NCBI RefSeq assembly: GCF_026914265.1
Contig: NC_069136.1
Span: 35,146,406 to 35,210,405 of the forward strand
Source: Mya arenaria
Lineage: Eukaryota; Mollusca; Bivalvia; Myida; Myidae
Reading direction: 5' to 3'
Length of the DNA: 64,000 nucleotides
Shown here: piece by piece, positions 11,706 to 24,539 of the stretch
Position numbering within the stretch: position 1 is the first letter of the stretch
Layout of the letters: each line of letters starts with the position of its first letter
The notes under the pieces: generated by a model
The model's input: only the letters and a program-made list of their open reading frames with translations
What the model was told of the DNA's origin: nothing
The model's database searches: none
Made by a program: the position numbers and the translations under genes

Positions 11706-11879
11706 TTAACTTAATAAAGTAAAAACGTAAATGGTAATCTTATCAAAGTATTCATTAACGCCTAAGACCTAGAATACAAAAGCATACAATCACAAACCGG
11801 ATACATTGAACTACACAAAATTCCACAAACTCGGTACACATATACTATTTAAAATGAAACAACACAATTTCTAGCGTTT

Positions 11880-13172
11880 CTATGAAGTACAAACCAAGCA
11901 CATTAGCTCACGGCCATTGGCGTATGGCGAACAACGGCAGCCGCATATCGCTTCGACGATGTAGAACAACTTCCCGTTTTTATTCTTCTCTCCACCGAAG
12001 AGTATATCCGGCTTTACATCCAAGCATACGTGTTCTGAAGGCACACTTGCTGTTGTCGATCCCGCCGCTAAATTACCTTCAAATTCCTTTGTCCATCCGT
12101 TGAAGCAATTTCTCTTCGCCGGAATCATCATCAAAGATGATCGCTCAGTCTTGCATACTGCACACGAAATATCTTGCTGAAATATGTTAGTGACATCTGC
12201 GTGGTCAAAAAATATTTGCCTGTTGTCAATTTGGTACTCTCCACCATACACCAAGGCACTATCGCATTTCTCTTTATCATCGTAATTATCCCATTCCAGT
12301 TTCTCTGAAAGGCAAAGGTTATTCACAGATCCACCATTGTGTGTATAGAATGATTCTCAATCAAAGCCTGAAACGGTACAACATTGTTATAAAATCCAAT
12401 CCGAATGTTAAGGGAATTGTTATTATTATTATTATCATTATTATTATGTTAAAATAAAACTTATAATACAAAAAAAATTGTGTACCCCTTGTTTGATTTT
12501 AAGGATGCCACTAAGACAAATCAATGTAAGGGTTTTGTTACAAAGCTTTTCTATCGAAATTCATAACGAAACAACCAACCTATATACACATGTTCTGTGC
12601 CATTGGTATTGCATTCAGTTCCACCCCAGCGTTTGTAGATTGTTCCAGCTGAAAAAACAAAACGATTATAGTTGATATTAAACGTACATGAGAACAAAAC
12701 TGATGCCATTTTTGTCAGTGTCTATCTCTCACCACAAAGTTAACACATGTACAATATGGTGAGTTCTTACAAGTTTTCACTAACCGAAACAGGGCTTTTA
12801 CTCCGGCATTTACCAATGGCTATTTTGATACATGTGAAGTGTTCGTCACGTGTACTACCTTTTATATGTGTAAAAAAAATGTGGAAAAAATATTTCAAAC
12901 TCTTTTGCTTTTCCCTGTAGATGCTGTAAATGACTACGGGAAACATCAATGTTTTTTTTTAAATATCTAAAAACTTAAATTATAACTTAAAATTTAAACC
13001 GATGCCATCTAGACTAAGTGATGGTGTTAAAGGATTTTTATAACGTTTAAATAAAAAAAAAATGAATTCTGAAAAAAATATCATTTTACTTATAACTTTC
13101 GAAATCCTTATATGACAACTTGCTTGCTCGATGATGTATCACCAGAAGGATGGGAAAAATCCAACGTAACAT
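11880..13172 (-). pseudogene. SCC4-like copy 2, broken
   Basis: The last exon (11880-12367) and exon 3 (12580-12648, GTIYKRWGGTECNTNGTEHV) align with copies 1 and 3. A signal exon begins at ATG 13172 (MLRWIFPILLVIHHRASK). The defects are visible. The last exon opens with F-D-stop where other copies have FAGG. One codon is lost in the RCGSLRCPPY motif, giving ICGCRCSPY. The coiled-coil exon is not found between 12649 and 13111. The signal exon is about 11 nt short, and its donor reads ATAAGG where the others have GTAAGG. A 148-codon stretch (11880-12326) stays open after the stop. Most likely a pseudogene, though a shortened protein cannot be excluded. Confidence 0.75.
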
Positions 13173-13296
13173 AATGGGTTTTTGACACAAAATGACAGCA
13201 AACATATGAAAAATAAAACTCGTTCAATTTCAATTTAATCAGACTATTTCTAAAGAGTGTTCTTTATATTAAAATTGACCGAACGACTTAAGTGGG

Positions 13297-13305
13297 AAAT
13301 ATATA
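13297..13305 (-). promoter_or_regulatory. TATA-like element of SCC4 copy 2
   Basis: The minus strand reads GTATATATTTCCCACTTAAG, matching the conserved core promoter of the other copies. It survives although the gene is broken. Confidence 0.45.
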
Positions 13306-14210
13306 CTACTTCACTTTAATTGTTTTTGAACATGCATAATTACATCGAACACTTGAGTTTAAGAACAAATCTATTGTGAATTACGTATTGTTTTCGCATA
13401 GCTTGTTACAAAAACAATTTACTTTCGTTTTATTTCCTGAAGTGAAGGATTTCAGCAATGGCGAAGCGCAATCACGTGATCAAAACCAACGCTGACGGTT
13501 ATCGTACACTGATAACAATTACATTTTGCATAATGGGGGACAACAATGCGCTGAAATCAACTTATGATTGAAAACACTCAGGTTTAGTCCCCCAGACAAA
13601 CCATGGTATATACTGTATGTATATACATTTGTTAGGGCAACAAGCGGTATCCGACTAGAGATATACTATGACAGACATTTTCAGTATGTAAAGTATTAAG
13701 ATTATGCATAGTGAGATTGACTACATGATAAAGGAATAAGTTGGCACATACCATATAGGAACAACACACAATGCAGCCTTCTTCTGAGCATTACTAGTAA
13801 GTGGAGTACTATATACAAAACAAAATTGTGCTAAAGAAGCAATGTTACAGAAACCAACAGTCTTATGCTAAAATAATTATATAGAAACAAAAATAAGTAT
13901 ATATAAACGATACAGCATTGTGCTGGATATAGCACATTATATAATACGTATGGCACTGGACGACTATTAGAAAAAATAACATGTTTAAAACGGACTGTTT
14001 TAGACACAAAACCTGCTCTTTTGCTGAACAAAGTATATGAAGAGAATAACCTGTGTACCTTTTGGAGTTATAACAGTCGGAGTAGTGGTAAACGAATATA
14101 ATTTTGAATTGCAGAGGACTTCCAGCGACCCGTGCGTTTTATTGTCTCTTCTGAAAACCTTGTTGAGCAACACATGTGGCGGCCATTATTCTGAATGAAT
14201 GGGTTGTATA

Positions 14211-14853
14211 CACTAAAAAAAATCCTAACCGGCCACTTAGTAAAGTAACCTTCTTGAAATTTAAAGTGCATTAAGTATAATCAAAATTCAGTTCAGTACT
14301 CGATATCCGCCCTCTCGTGGCAATATTCATTGAGAAATTCAGCTAAATCAAAGCATGAACGGCAGAGAAAACACAGTTCATATGCGGTTACTCCTAAATC
14401 CAAAAGTGACAAGGAAAAGAAATAACAATGCAAATTCCATAGGGAATCAAAATTTTCATTGTTTTTGTATTTTTAGCAATCTTTTGACTCAGGCTTTGTT
14501 TCACATAGATGGTAATGTTTCAGTTGAACATTAATTTGAACTAATTAAGCCGTTGATGACTGTGTTTCAGTCTCACATATGATGTAATACCATTTTAAAG
14601 TGACTGAAGGTGGTATTTTCTTTATTTTTCTTCCTTTACATGCTATGTTAGATTTTGTGACTTTTATGATTGAGGGTGTTGTCATTGGAGACACTGTATC
14701 TTTTTGACAACGCGAAATATGTGAACCAAGTTTTCACAGCATGTGTACGATGTAATGGTCTTTTCGTGAGACTAATTAGTAATTAGGCTTATTTCACAGG
14801 GAAAGGAATATTAGAAGAATACTTTGGTGGCCGGTTAGGAATTTTGTTTAGTG
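14211..14853. mobile_element. Non-autonomous DNA transposon (MITE) with TA target duplication
   Basis: The left end CACTAAAAAAAATCCTAACC and the inverted right end (GGTTAGGAATTTTGTTTAGTG on the plus strand) form terminal repeats of about 28 bp, with GGCCAC just inside. TA flanks both ends (14209-14210 and 14854-14855), which fits a Tc1/mariner-type element. No transposase is seen inside. Confidence 0.65.
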
Positions 14854-15169
14854 TACTGAGATCAGTTAAGCCCTAGCGAGTTTATCAATAACTTCAAATG
14901 TTTAGGGAACTGTTTATGTGACATGTGAACCATCAATAATGTGGAACAAAGGCCCGATTTTTTTGGTGTTATTTTTTCTGTACAATTGCAAATTTTCAAG
15001 ATTTGTTTAAAAAAACTGGGAAACATGACTTTAGGCAGTTTTGTGTACAACATTGTTCAAGACTCTTCCAAGGAGTCAAGTGTAAGCCTTTTGTTATTTC
15101 ACTTAAGGCCATTGATCAAATTGCTTGGGCGTGTAAACTTATACCTTGAGAAGTGAATCTGCTGGACAC

Positions 15170-17400
15170 TGTATTGACGTTGGTTTTAGATGTGGAGAAG
15201 TTTAAAATGCCTCCTTATATCTAAAATCGTGACAACTGATTTGCGGTGGTTTTCAACTCGATGTATATGCTTAGCTTTAAGAAAATAGTGAACTTCAAAC
15301 ATAGCAGCTTTAACTAATTCATTTCAAGACAAAAAGAAACCAGTGTTTATGATCAATCGATGCATACTTTTGAACGGAGAATAATATCAGGCTATAGACC
15401 ATAGTCCATAATCATGTCATAACCGGTTAGTCACAACAGGCTAAAAATATTATAACCGGTTAAATATTTCCTAGCTGGCTAAATATGTCATAACAAGGCA
15501 AACCATTAAAATCTGAATAACTCATAACAAAAAAATAAACCAACCACGAGCAGCTGAAGCACTCACCAACATGCATCTGGAGCAGATGGGTCAGACCACA
15601 ATTTTGGTAATGCCACTTCACCAGGCCCCATCCATTTAATGTAGTACATATATAGTATGTTTTGGCATGAAGACAAGAGCTGTATTTCACCTTGGTATGG
15701 ACGCTGAAACTGGGCGCGAATACATTGAACTCAAATGAATTGTGCCATGCGGATAACCTCTATGGTCATGTATTGCATTATGAACATCATGAATGCTGAT
15801 GCTAGCATAGAAACCGACGCATCAAAATGTAGAGGCATTTATTGTCGTTATCAAATTATTCATTTATTTAGATTCAGTAACGTTTGTTTTCAAATGAGTC
15901 GATAAATTCTAATTAAGGAAGAATCAACATACCAGTTTGGGTATACACGACTGCATGAAATATACAATAAACACCATTTGAAGCATTTCGTTATATATTT
16001 TCTTGGCCATATATGCTAGTAGTGGAGTTGTAGATCATTTTTCCTACAAAATCGAACTGCTTGTATCTCTTTAATAACACAACTTCATTCATGTTTTGTT
16101 TAAAAATTGTAGTGGAAAAGGTTTGTCCAAAAGTTAGCGATGCAGAGGCGTGCGTCCGAATCAAGTAGATCAGATCAGTAGCATTAAAAACCAGAACATT
16201 CGCAACAAGTACAACAGGTTGAATAACAACCAGGCCTTGAAGTCTTCGGCAGTCTGTGCTTTCTCATTTTAACAAGCGACTCCGTGTCCATACTGGACAA
16301 TGTTCTTGGAGTTTTCATCTTTTAACGGCAACGTGGTATTGCCGTTGATTTTATCCCTTAACACTTAAAAGTCCATATTTGAGTGTTTAATACTTATAAA
16401 GTTGGTAGCGTATGTACAAAATATATCGCATGTTCATGTTTCATTGATTTGTATTTCTACACGATAAGATTGTTTTCTTTCCGCAACGCTTGAAAATCGT
16501 TGATAGTGTTCTATATAACATGAATTCTAATTTCAGACGTTTTATTCCAAATAGTTAGGAACTGTATAGGAAGGTACATATGATAAGATTTAAATCTTAT
16601 GAATATTTAAGAAAAGTTCCATAATGTCGAGTCATCCGGCGGTTGGGCCTGTTGCTTTACCAGAGGCGAAATAAATTACAACTTAAAAACAAAACAAAAC
16701 TGTCTTTATTTTGAATATTGTTTTTTTATTATAAATTAACTGTTCGGAATATATAGATGCATATTTCGTTTAAATCATATAATTTCATTTTCCAAAAAAC
16801 ATAATAAGCACACATATACGATCACTCTTGGTACATTGAAAGGCAGAAAAAACCTTGCTTTTTCCTGAATCTGTGAAACGTCCAAATAAAAATAAGGATG
16901 TATTCTACTTCCTTGAAAATGTGTCAATACCTATCTTAATTGGAACTTATTATTAGTATTATACAGTGAACCTCATTCAATAGGGATAGCAAACAGCAAT
17001 AGCAAAAGTTATGCCTGTTGTTAAAGAACTATAATTTTCCTTTCTAAATCGTATTCTAACCAAAATATTCTGTACATACTGCCTCATGTTCATTAAACTA
17101 ACGTGTACGATCATATGACTACAAGTGCTTTGTAAACATGAACAAAAACACACTTATGTATTCAAAGAGAGCATTTCACTAAAACACACTGCTTGAATCT
17201 ATACATACTATAATACATTTTTATCCCTTTTTGTATAGAAATCATAGTACATAAATTTGTATTTGCGTCACAGTATGGTGATATAATGAAATTAGTTTTT
17301 ACATAAAGTAGGCAGTTTAACTAAAGTTTAAATAGGCAAATAAGTAAATTCGTGATTACGAATGGTTGGGATGCCGCTTTGGTGTGATATGAGAAAGCAC
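15170..17400. other. Intergenic, no gene recognised
   Basis: AT-rich spacer between SCC4 copies 2 and 3. It contains short AACCGGTTA/GGCTAA direct repeats at about 15420-15490 and a small CGGCAAC...GTTGCCG-like hairpin near 16326-16348. No coding signal was found. Confidence 0.4.
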
Positions 17401-17433
17401 TGCTATTACAAGTTCATACTAATATGTGCGTTT

Positions 17434-19985
17434 CTATGCAGTACAAACCACGCACGTAAGCTCACGTCCATTGACGTATGGTGGACAACGCAGTGAGCCG
17501 CATCTCGCTTCTGCAATGTAAAACAACTTCCCGTTTGCATTCGTACCTCCGCCGTAGAGTATTTCCGGCTTTCCGTCCAAGCAGACGTACTCGGAGGGCC
17601 CGCTAGTCGATATAGACCCCGCTGCTAAATAACCTTCATATTCTTTCGTCCACCCGTCGAAGCAATTTCTTTTCGCCGGAATCATCATCAAAGATGATCG
17701 CTCAGTCTTGCATACTGCACATGGAACATCTTGCTGGAAGATGTTTCCCACATCTGCATGGTCAAAAAATGTGTCCCTGTTGTTAAGTTGGTACTCTCCA
17801 CCATACACCAAGGCACTATTGGCGTTTTCGTTATCATCGTAATTTCCCCATTCTGGTTTCTCAGGGAGGCAAAGATAATTCGCAGCTCCACCATTATGTT
17901 CATAAAACGATCCTCCGGCAAAACCTTAAACAGTAATCAACATTTGTCTAATGGTTCACCATGTTGATATTAAAACGTTGTTCATTTGATCGTTGTGAGT
18001 TTGTATGCATGTATAGTTATTGCTCTGGAATATTCATAACATACTTGCGATTGGCTGTAGTTCTACCAAGGTATTGGGCCGATGTTTCAACAGTACGTGT
18101 TTAATTTGGAGATTTAAGCAGATCACAAAATCTTTCCCCTTTTTAAAGTTAAAAACTGTGCTGTGAAGGACGTAGTTTACTTTGACGAATTCTGAACAGT
18201 CGGCCTATCTTTATACAATTCAAATACAATATAATAGTCAATAATCTAAAGATATGAGAATTGATCATAAAAATGTATATGATTGGTTTAAATAATACTT
18301 ATGAATAAATAGGCAACTGCCTTTCAGATGAACGATCTTGATGTTGTATAATTATATGTTGTATTATGTAGGTCCTGCTTGTTTTAAATTTGGATTTGAG
18401 TTTTCAATGCCACTAAAAGAGATATGTCAGGTTTTATGCTACTGGGTTGTACTTCTTAATAGAAATACTCAAGGACCAACCTCTATACACAAGTTCTGTG
18501 CCATTTTTGTTGCATTCATTGCGACCCCAGCGTATATATGTTGTTCCAGCTGAAAAAACAACAACAAAATAAATGCATTTTATTTTTTATGTACTAGTTA
18601 CTCAAGTGACTTATGCCGGTGACATTCTGTCAGAAACTAGATGTTTTTTTTGAAAAGATTTTTGTCTTCCCCCCTTCATTCTTGTTTAATTCTGCTCCAC
18701 GATATTTGTCGTGAGGGGATATTGAGTGGATTTAAGGTGTTGTGTCGATGAAGTGAACAGTTTACAATTGTTTCAGGAAAATCTTTCAAGAGGTTAAAGA
18801 TATATTTAGCGGACATGGAATATATGGCTTGAACCTTTTACCTTGAACTGTGACCTTAAACTTTAGCCGGCCCTCTAAAATAAATGTTATGCATGCCGTT
18901 TTGGTGTGGTGAACCATTGATTTTAATGCAACTCCTATAGAGGGGTTTACGAGATACTGTGCCAACACTAATTAGACGAACAGACGGACGGATGGAATGA
19001 CGGACATCTGTACATATATCACCCTTGCGTAGCATAGGGGTTACTTAAATAGGTAAGTGCCTGTAAATCGGGGTTGAGTTCTAAGTTAGTTTACACTGAC
19101 AATTCCAAGGCAGTTATCCCGACATTTACCAATGTAGTGGATACTTTTGTTAATGAAATCATACTTGAACTATCATGGTACTGTTACCATTCGTGTCGCA
19201 TAGTGGACTAAGTGGCTTTTTGTAAGTGTAATCAATTAAATTATTAACATCATATATATTAAATGATGTTCATGATATCTAAATTAGATGTTGTTTCATT
19301 GATAACGTTATAGTCGTACGATTTTCAAACAGGCTAGTGGCAGGTTTTATCTTGAAACTGTGCAATGAGACTATTCTGAAACATATCGGTCGGCAGAGCT
19401 AAAATGACGATTGATTTTTGACGTCCTATATAAACTAAGTGTTCTCAGAGAATGGAGCGGATTTTAATGGTACATATTTGTTTGTGCACATGATTTAAAT
19501 AGTACGAAGTATTGAATTCGATTTGGTCTGAGGCGCTGTGTTACATTTGAACATTGTATTTAATAACTTACTTTTTCTCGTAGATGATTGAAAAGATGCA
19601 AGCGTTTCCTGGGTTTTCTGAAGCGTATGTTCCAGTTTTACAACTTTGGCAAGCAGTCGTTCTTCGAACTCGAACCTAGAGCATGCTGGTTCGGCAGCCT
19701 AAAACAGTATATATTTCATATTAAACCAATTGCTATCTTGATCATTGTAAAAGATGTATTACACAGTTTGCCACTCACGCCTAAACCAAAATAGCAACAC
19801 AAAACTAATAGACATCCCCAAAATAGCGAATAAAAAACGTTACAAAGATGCATTCGGAAAGATTTGTTAGGTAAATAAATTATAATTAAACTTCAAACAT
19901 TTGAAATCCTTACATAAACACGTACTTGCCCAAAATGGTAGATCACCAGAATTAAAGATAAAATTCCACGAGATGTGTAAACCAT
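17434..19985 (-). CDS. Secreted short-chain-collagen-C4-like protein, copy 3 (intact, 4 exons)
   Basis: The exons are 19914-19985, 19572-19698, 18481-18549 and 17434-17924, with the same lengths (72, 127, 69, 491 nt) and phases as copy 1. They give 252 residues plus stop. The signal peptide is MVYTSRGILSLILVIYHFGQ. The coil begins AAEPACSRFEFEERLLAKVV. The domain has GTTYIRWGRNEC, DVPCAVC, RNCFDGW, EYVCLDGKPE, RCGSLRCPPY and RELTCVVC. The C-terminal 60 residues differ from copy 1 at only a few positions, and 108 nt are identical (see findings), although the introns have diverged. A secreted, disulphide-rich oligomer is inferred. With copy 1 it is one of two copies likely to be functional. Confidence 0.85.
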
Positions 19986-20109
19986 AATGTGTTTATGACA
20001 ATAACTTTAGCAATCAAAATACGCAACTAAATCTTCAAATGAAGAGATAGAGTTAATATATGTCAATCGAGAGTGTCCTTCTAAAGAGGACCGGAATTCA
20101 TAAGTGGAA

Positions 20110-20118
20110 ATGTATACT
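20110..20118 (-). promoter_or_regulatory. TATA-like element of SCC4 copy 3
   Basis: The minus strand reads AGTATACATTTCCACTTATG about 125 nt upstream of the ATG, the same core as in copies 1, 2 and 4. Confidence 0.4.
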
Positions 20119-20119
20119 A

Positions 20120-20890
20120 CTGAATAGTAAATGTTTAAGAGCATTAAAACACTTAAACTTAAGCCATACAAAACAAATACATCTTATCATATCAAAACAA
20201 AACATATCTTACATAAAATACATTATCAACTTTTTAAAGAATGAGAGATTAAATGACAAAAGATAATACGAGTTTGACTGTCGTCATAATTTTAACAATG
20301 AGTATAACAATGGAGATTTTACTTCTAATAATGAAATAATTTTTTTTCCATTTGGTATGAACTTCATGATTATTTTTTTGACAAAGATTAGCGTGAATTA
20401 TAACAACCTTCTAGACCTTTTATATTAAAGATCAATTTGCTGCCAATTTGGTGTAATAAAATGTGAACTTTAGCTTCTGAAAAGAAAAAAAACACTTCAA
20501 ACAATTAAGTATGGCATTGATGTTACCAATACAAAGATAGAAAAGAGAATTTTAAAAGAAAACAAGTATACGGCAATTTCGCCTTCAGAAGGATTTGAAT
20601 TCCGTTTCTCTGTCTCTGCAGCGAGTGAACGAAAGATTCCTACGCAAGATTGAATGCATTATGTAACCACAATTTAAAAATTATGCGGCATCAGTTAATA
20701 TTACGTTTATAGTTTTGAACATTATAATGTTTATTGTTGGAGGTGTATTGGACATTTTGTTTGCAGGCACTAAGATAATAAGAAGCCTTTGTGAGATTTA
20801 ATTCACCTTATTATTTTACCTTGATTATTAGTTTAGACAAATACTCTAAGCACATTTTCTCAAACTCTCATGACAGAATAAGGGATTTAA
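20120..20890. other. Intergenic, no gene recognised
   Basis: AT-rich upstream region of SCC4 copy 3. No repeat or coding signal was recognised. Confidence 0.35.
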
Positions 20891-20899
20891 TTATATGCT

Positions 20900-22096
20900 T
20901 TCCGGTTGTTTATATAGATTCATAATTGAAATCAAAATGGCATTTCACTGTTTCAACTAGTAGAATTACATTTTTGATATTTCTCACTGTTTTGAAATTT
21001 TCAACCGCTCTCAATATCAAATCAAACGCACAGGGCTGGGAGAAAAATTCAGTGACGTAAATTCCAAAATCAGGTAAAAGTCGCGTACAATTTGGTGCGC
21101 TTTTCTAAAAAAACAAACAATTTACTGTGATTTTAAATCTTTTAAGTCATAATAATAATAAAAATAAACTTGGTGAAGTATAGTATCTAACACTGAAACA
21201 GACAATTATCCTCTTTATTTTTGTCTTCATTATTAATATGCTTTTAAGAATGATTTTTTTAGAGTGTTGCAAAACCTGTTACATCCCATTAACAAAAGAC
21301 GGCATATAACTTTAACATCACCCATAATCTGAATTGACGTAAAAAAACAGTCAAAATGTGGTCTGTCCGCGAAAGGTAACCCCCAAACGAGTCTTTAACT
21401 GCCTACATCAATGTAATTTAGTTGGTTATCTTTGGTTAAATCTCGAAATTCTGCATTTATAAAACTATCAATATATGCAGTTTGCAAACCCTGACACCTT
21501 CCTTTATTGAATTTGCCTTATAGAAGCCATCTTTTGTGGAACCTTTGAAACCAATTTAGGTATTATATTACGCTCATTAATGTTTTAGATATACTTCAGG
21601 GCTATATATGTTTTGTTGTAGAGAAGTTGAATGCGTTGTTCTGTTTCAATTAGCATGATGCATTGCAACAAGTACCTCCTTGTCCTGCACCATTAATACA
21701 TTAAGAACATTTTTATTCTTTGACACATTTAAGGCTATCATCTTCGAAATAAATTTCGTTTGAACGAAATTCTGTAGCTTTCCAAAACATTTTTAAACGA
21801 CTTAAACACCCTTTCTACATGGTCCAAATCGTTACATTTAAGCCATTATATACGTTGGTAAATAAATACATATACTCACAAATAATTGAAATCCGTTTGA
21901 TTATCTTTAACAACTTTCAAAAGTAGTCCAAACACTCTGTGGTCCTGAAACTCTGTTGAGGGCTATATTTTAAAAATGTAAACACTTGTAAATATTGTAG
22001 AAAAAATGTAACTATTGAACTAAAATCGAAACAGAACAGTTCATTCTGTTAGTAATTATAATTCTAAAAAAAATCTAAAACCCATACAATTGGTTT

Positions 22097-22127
<31 letters not shown>

Positions 22128-22540
22128 GACAAAACCTGGATGCAACCCTGATGGCGTTAGTTAATGTGGACCCATGTAATAAATCAATTCATATGATTTG
22201 GTCAAGGTTTTAAATTAATAACAGGCGCGTTCTTTTCAATCTACTCATTTGCTTATCACTTCGGGTTTTGATCTTCATATTACTATGAATGTCTACGAAA
22301 TTCGTCACAGGGTAAGATTTGTTTTGTCGCTGTTGTATAATAAATATATTTGTTTAACCTTTGTCAAGATGAGTCGGTTCGAAGATTGTCTGTGCGAAAT
22401 TGTATCGCTTATCGGATGAGTTAGCACTGTTGCTTTGGTTTGATTCATTTATTTGCTGGTAATGGCTGTATGCGGACCATAAGTACTTTAATAAGAAAGT
22501 TTGCTTAATGAAACATGAAAACGTTAGGAACCAATCTAGT
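20900..22540. repeat. Segmental duplicate A of the F-lectin 3' region
   Basis: It aligns over about 1.6 kb, same orientation, with 60900-62540. Matching landmarks include GCATTGCAACAAGTACCT (21661 and 61381), ACCCTTTCTA(C/T)ATGGTCCAAA, CAACCCTGA(T/C)GGCGTTAGT and AAGATGAGTCG(G/T)TT. In this copy the place of the F-lectin terminal exon (about 22080) is replaced by a (CT)n microsatellite at 22101-22127. Confidence 0.7.
22101..22127. repeat. (CT)n microsatellite at the site of a lost lectin exon
   Basis: A pure CT run starts just after CTAAAACCCATACAATTGG. The paralogous position (from 61829) starts the intact lectin terminal exon with CTAAAATCCAAACACTTCC. Confidence 0.75.
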
Positions 22541-22870
22541 TGCCAAACAATGGCAAAAATCTTTATTTAAGGGTACAAGAAAAAGGCCTAAAATTCACTG
22601 AACGAAAACCACAAAGCGTCTCAATATACCGAAGATATATGACATACACATTCAAATGTTTTGATTAATAAATGTCGGATTTCCTCTTTATGTCAAACAT
22701 TGCCAAACATTAACTCTTTAACTTTTTATGCATATATGTGCAGTTATGGAAAATGTAATTTTAATATACACAACATATGGATTTCATATATAATTACAAG
22801 ATGAAATAAAAACAATATGGATAATATATGTGTATTGCTAATTGACACAATGTCGATATACTGGTATTAC

Positions 22871-23091
22871 CGTCTGCTCCAGCATCGTCCCGTTCATGTA
22901 TTTTAACGTTCTTGGTATGAAAGTCCTTTTCAAGATCCACTGCCCACCTTGAATAGTGGTCGCCCGCAGTGTGTGTGTGTGTGCAGGATTTCCCGGTGAA
23001 ATAGATTGTGTGGGTGTCACCTTCAACAGCAATATCTGCAGTTGCATTCCAGCTTACGTTGCTCGACGACGCAATGCAAGGTTCACGAATG
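22871..23091 (-). pseudogene. F-type lectin (fucolectin/FTP domain) exon, gene B, frame-broken
   Basis: From an AAAG acceptor the frame reads AFVNLALRRRAT, the usual FTP start (VNLALGKPAT). After a TAA the domain continues in another frame: SWNATADIAVEGDTHTIYF, GKSCTHTHTAGDHYSRWAVD, LEKDFHTKNVKIHERDD. The SCTHT, WxVDL and VxIxxRxD motifs are hallmarks of the F-lectin fold, which binds fucose through a His and two Arg residues. The exon ends at a GTAATA donor. The entry phase matches the signal exon at 24464-24536. The frame change makes this copy probably non-functional unless the start is elsewhere. The second half of the domain is not found downstream. Confidence 0.6.
22971..22984. repeat. 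(GT)n microsatellite inside the lectin exon
   Basis: The run of GT on the plus strand encodes the alternating Cys/His/Thr codons of SCTHTHT in the FTP domain. Confidence 0.7.
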
Positions 23092-23099
23092 CTTTGGAA

Positions 23100-24460
23100 A
23101 GAGGTATTCAAGTTATGTTCAGACTACATCTATGCAGTTTACCGAGCGAACGTATCTAACGAAGTTCACAAATGCTTTGCAGATAGTTTACTTACGTATG
23201 CAAGTAATGCTTACAACAGGCATGTTATAAAGGAAGGATTTGGTGCTAAGAATGTCAATATTTCCTACGACAGTAGTAGATACATGTGTATAGTATTCAT
23301 ATGGAAATAAGAAGCTTTGGGTTTCATTATACTCCTTTTCTTAAGGTTTAAATATGTCCGCAGTTATATTTGTTCCTGTAGCAAAAAAGTACTCACTGTT
23401 AGAAGTGCAACATTACTTGTATGCAGACTGAAAACAACATATCAATAACCATATCTCTTAACATATTTCATTGAGCCATATATTTGTTGTTATAAATTAG
23501 AGCACGTAAACGTACTGTTGTGGGCTTATGGCCGCCTATAACCGTCCAATGATACTGACGGACGACAACAGGTCCGTCCTGGGATTGCAGGTCAAGTGAA
23601 ATCTTCCAAACATTTGCTAAGTGTTTTATTGGCGTTGTGTTTCCTATTTGTATTAATCAATACCTAACGAAACATTTAACAAAACAGTGCATTTCCTTTT
23701 CCATATAATATTATTCTGTTTTTGATGTTTAGTTAAGATACGGAGCATCAACGGAATGACGAATGATTCCTTTTGGAATTGATGGTCATGCAAGAACCAA
23801 ATCAAAAGTTATAAACATTATTCACTTGCTAAATTCTGTTTTTGAACGTTTTAGATTTTACATTTGCTTGTTGTATAAAAAACATTTGACATAGAGAATA
23901 ACTCATTGACTTTATTAATGTATTTAAAACATCCCTGGAAAATGAGTCAGTGATACTTCCCTTCATTTTCGAATTATTGGAGCTAAAGGTATAGCTGGTA
24001 TCGATCATGTGGCAACAAAGTATAAACAATATTAACTCCTAACCAACCAGAATTCTTTTGTATGGTTTCAAACTCACTGGAAGATACAAACAATATCATA
24101 TCGTCAATGGATGTTGCCTGAATTGGAACGGTAGTGGTATTATTTTAATTAAATAAAAGCTGGTTGGTTCGGTTTAGTTAATTCTGAATCAGATGATTTT
24201 GATGATAGCCATTTTGAAAAAAACACAAACATGGCATTCACGTGTGAAAATTAAACAAGCGGACCGCAAAACGATATTCGATAAACGGCCCGGGTGGCAA
24301 AACTGATAATCGCCGAGTCGGTCAAATAATCGCAAAAACCCTTTACGAATTCGTTATTAAAACAGTTGTTGAGTTAAGCACAAAACAATCGTGTATATGA
24401 TTGCTGAATATCTTTTACGTTGAGCTGCAATACCATTGAAATTAAAATCCTAAGGATGGT
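23100..24460 (-). other. Probable intron 1 of F-lectin gene B
   Basis: Sequence between the signal exon and the FTP exon. GTTCACAAATGCTTTGCAGA near 23164-23183 echoes the FTP exon border at 23081-23096, suggesting a small local duplication. No other gene was recognised. Confidence 0.4.
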
Positions 24461-24463
24461 TAC

Positions 24464-24536
24464 CTTGAAATGAAACAGTCTGTATTATTGACAAACTCAC
24501 AGCAATAATAAATAGTACTAAAACAACCAAATTCAT
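24464..24536 (-). CDS. Signal-peptide first exon of F-lectin gene B
   Basis: ATG at 24536 opens MNLVVLVLFIIAVSLSIIQT then VSFQ. The 73 nt end in phase 1 at a GTAACC donor. It is paralogous to 1197-1269. The FTP exon downstream on the minus strand starts with two bases completing an Ala codon, as phase 1 needs. The exon itself is intact; the gene it begins appears broken in its second exon and lacks its last. Confidence 0.55.
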
Positions 24537-24539
24537 TAT

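Noticed and set aside
14862-15156. ORFs on both strands at 14.86-15.16 kb
   Set aside because: AT-rich chance frames, no recognised motif; one abuts a MITE end.
23006-23310. Plus-strand ORFs over the lectin exon
   Set aside because: They are shadows of the minus-strand FTP exon, opened by the GT repeat.
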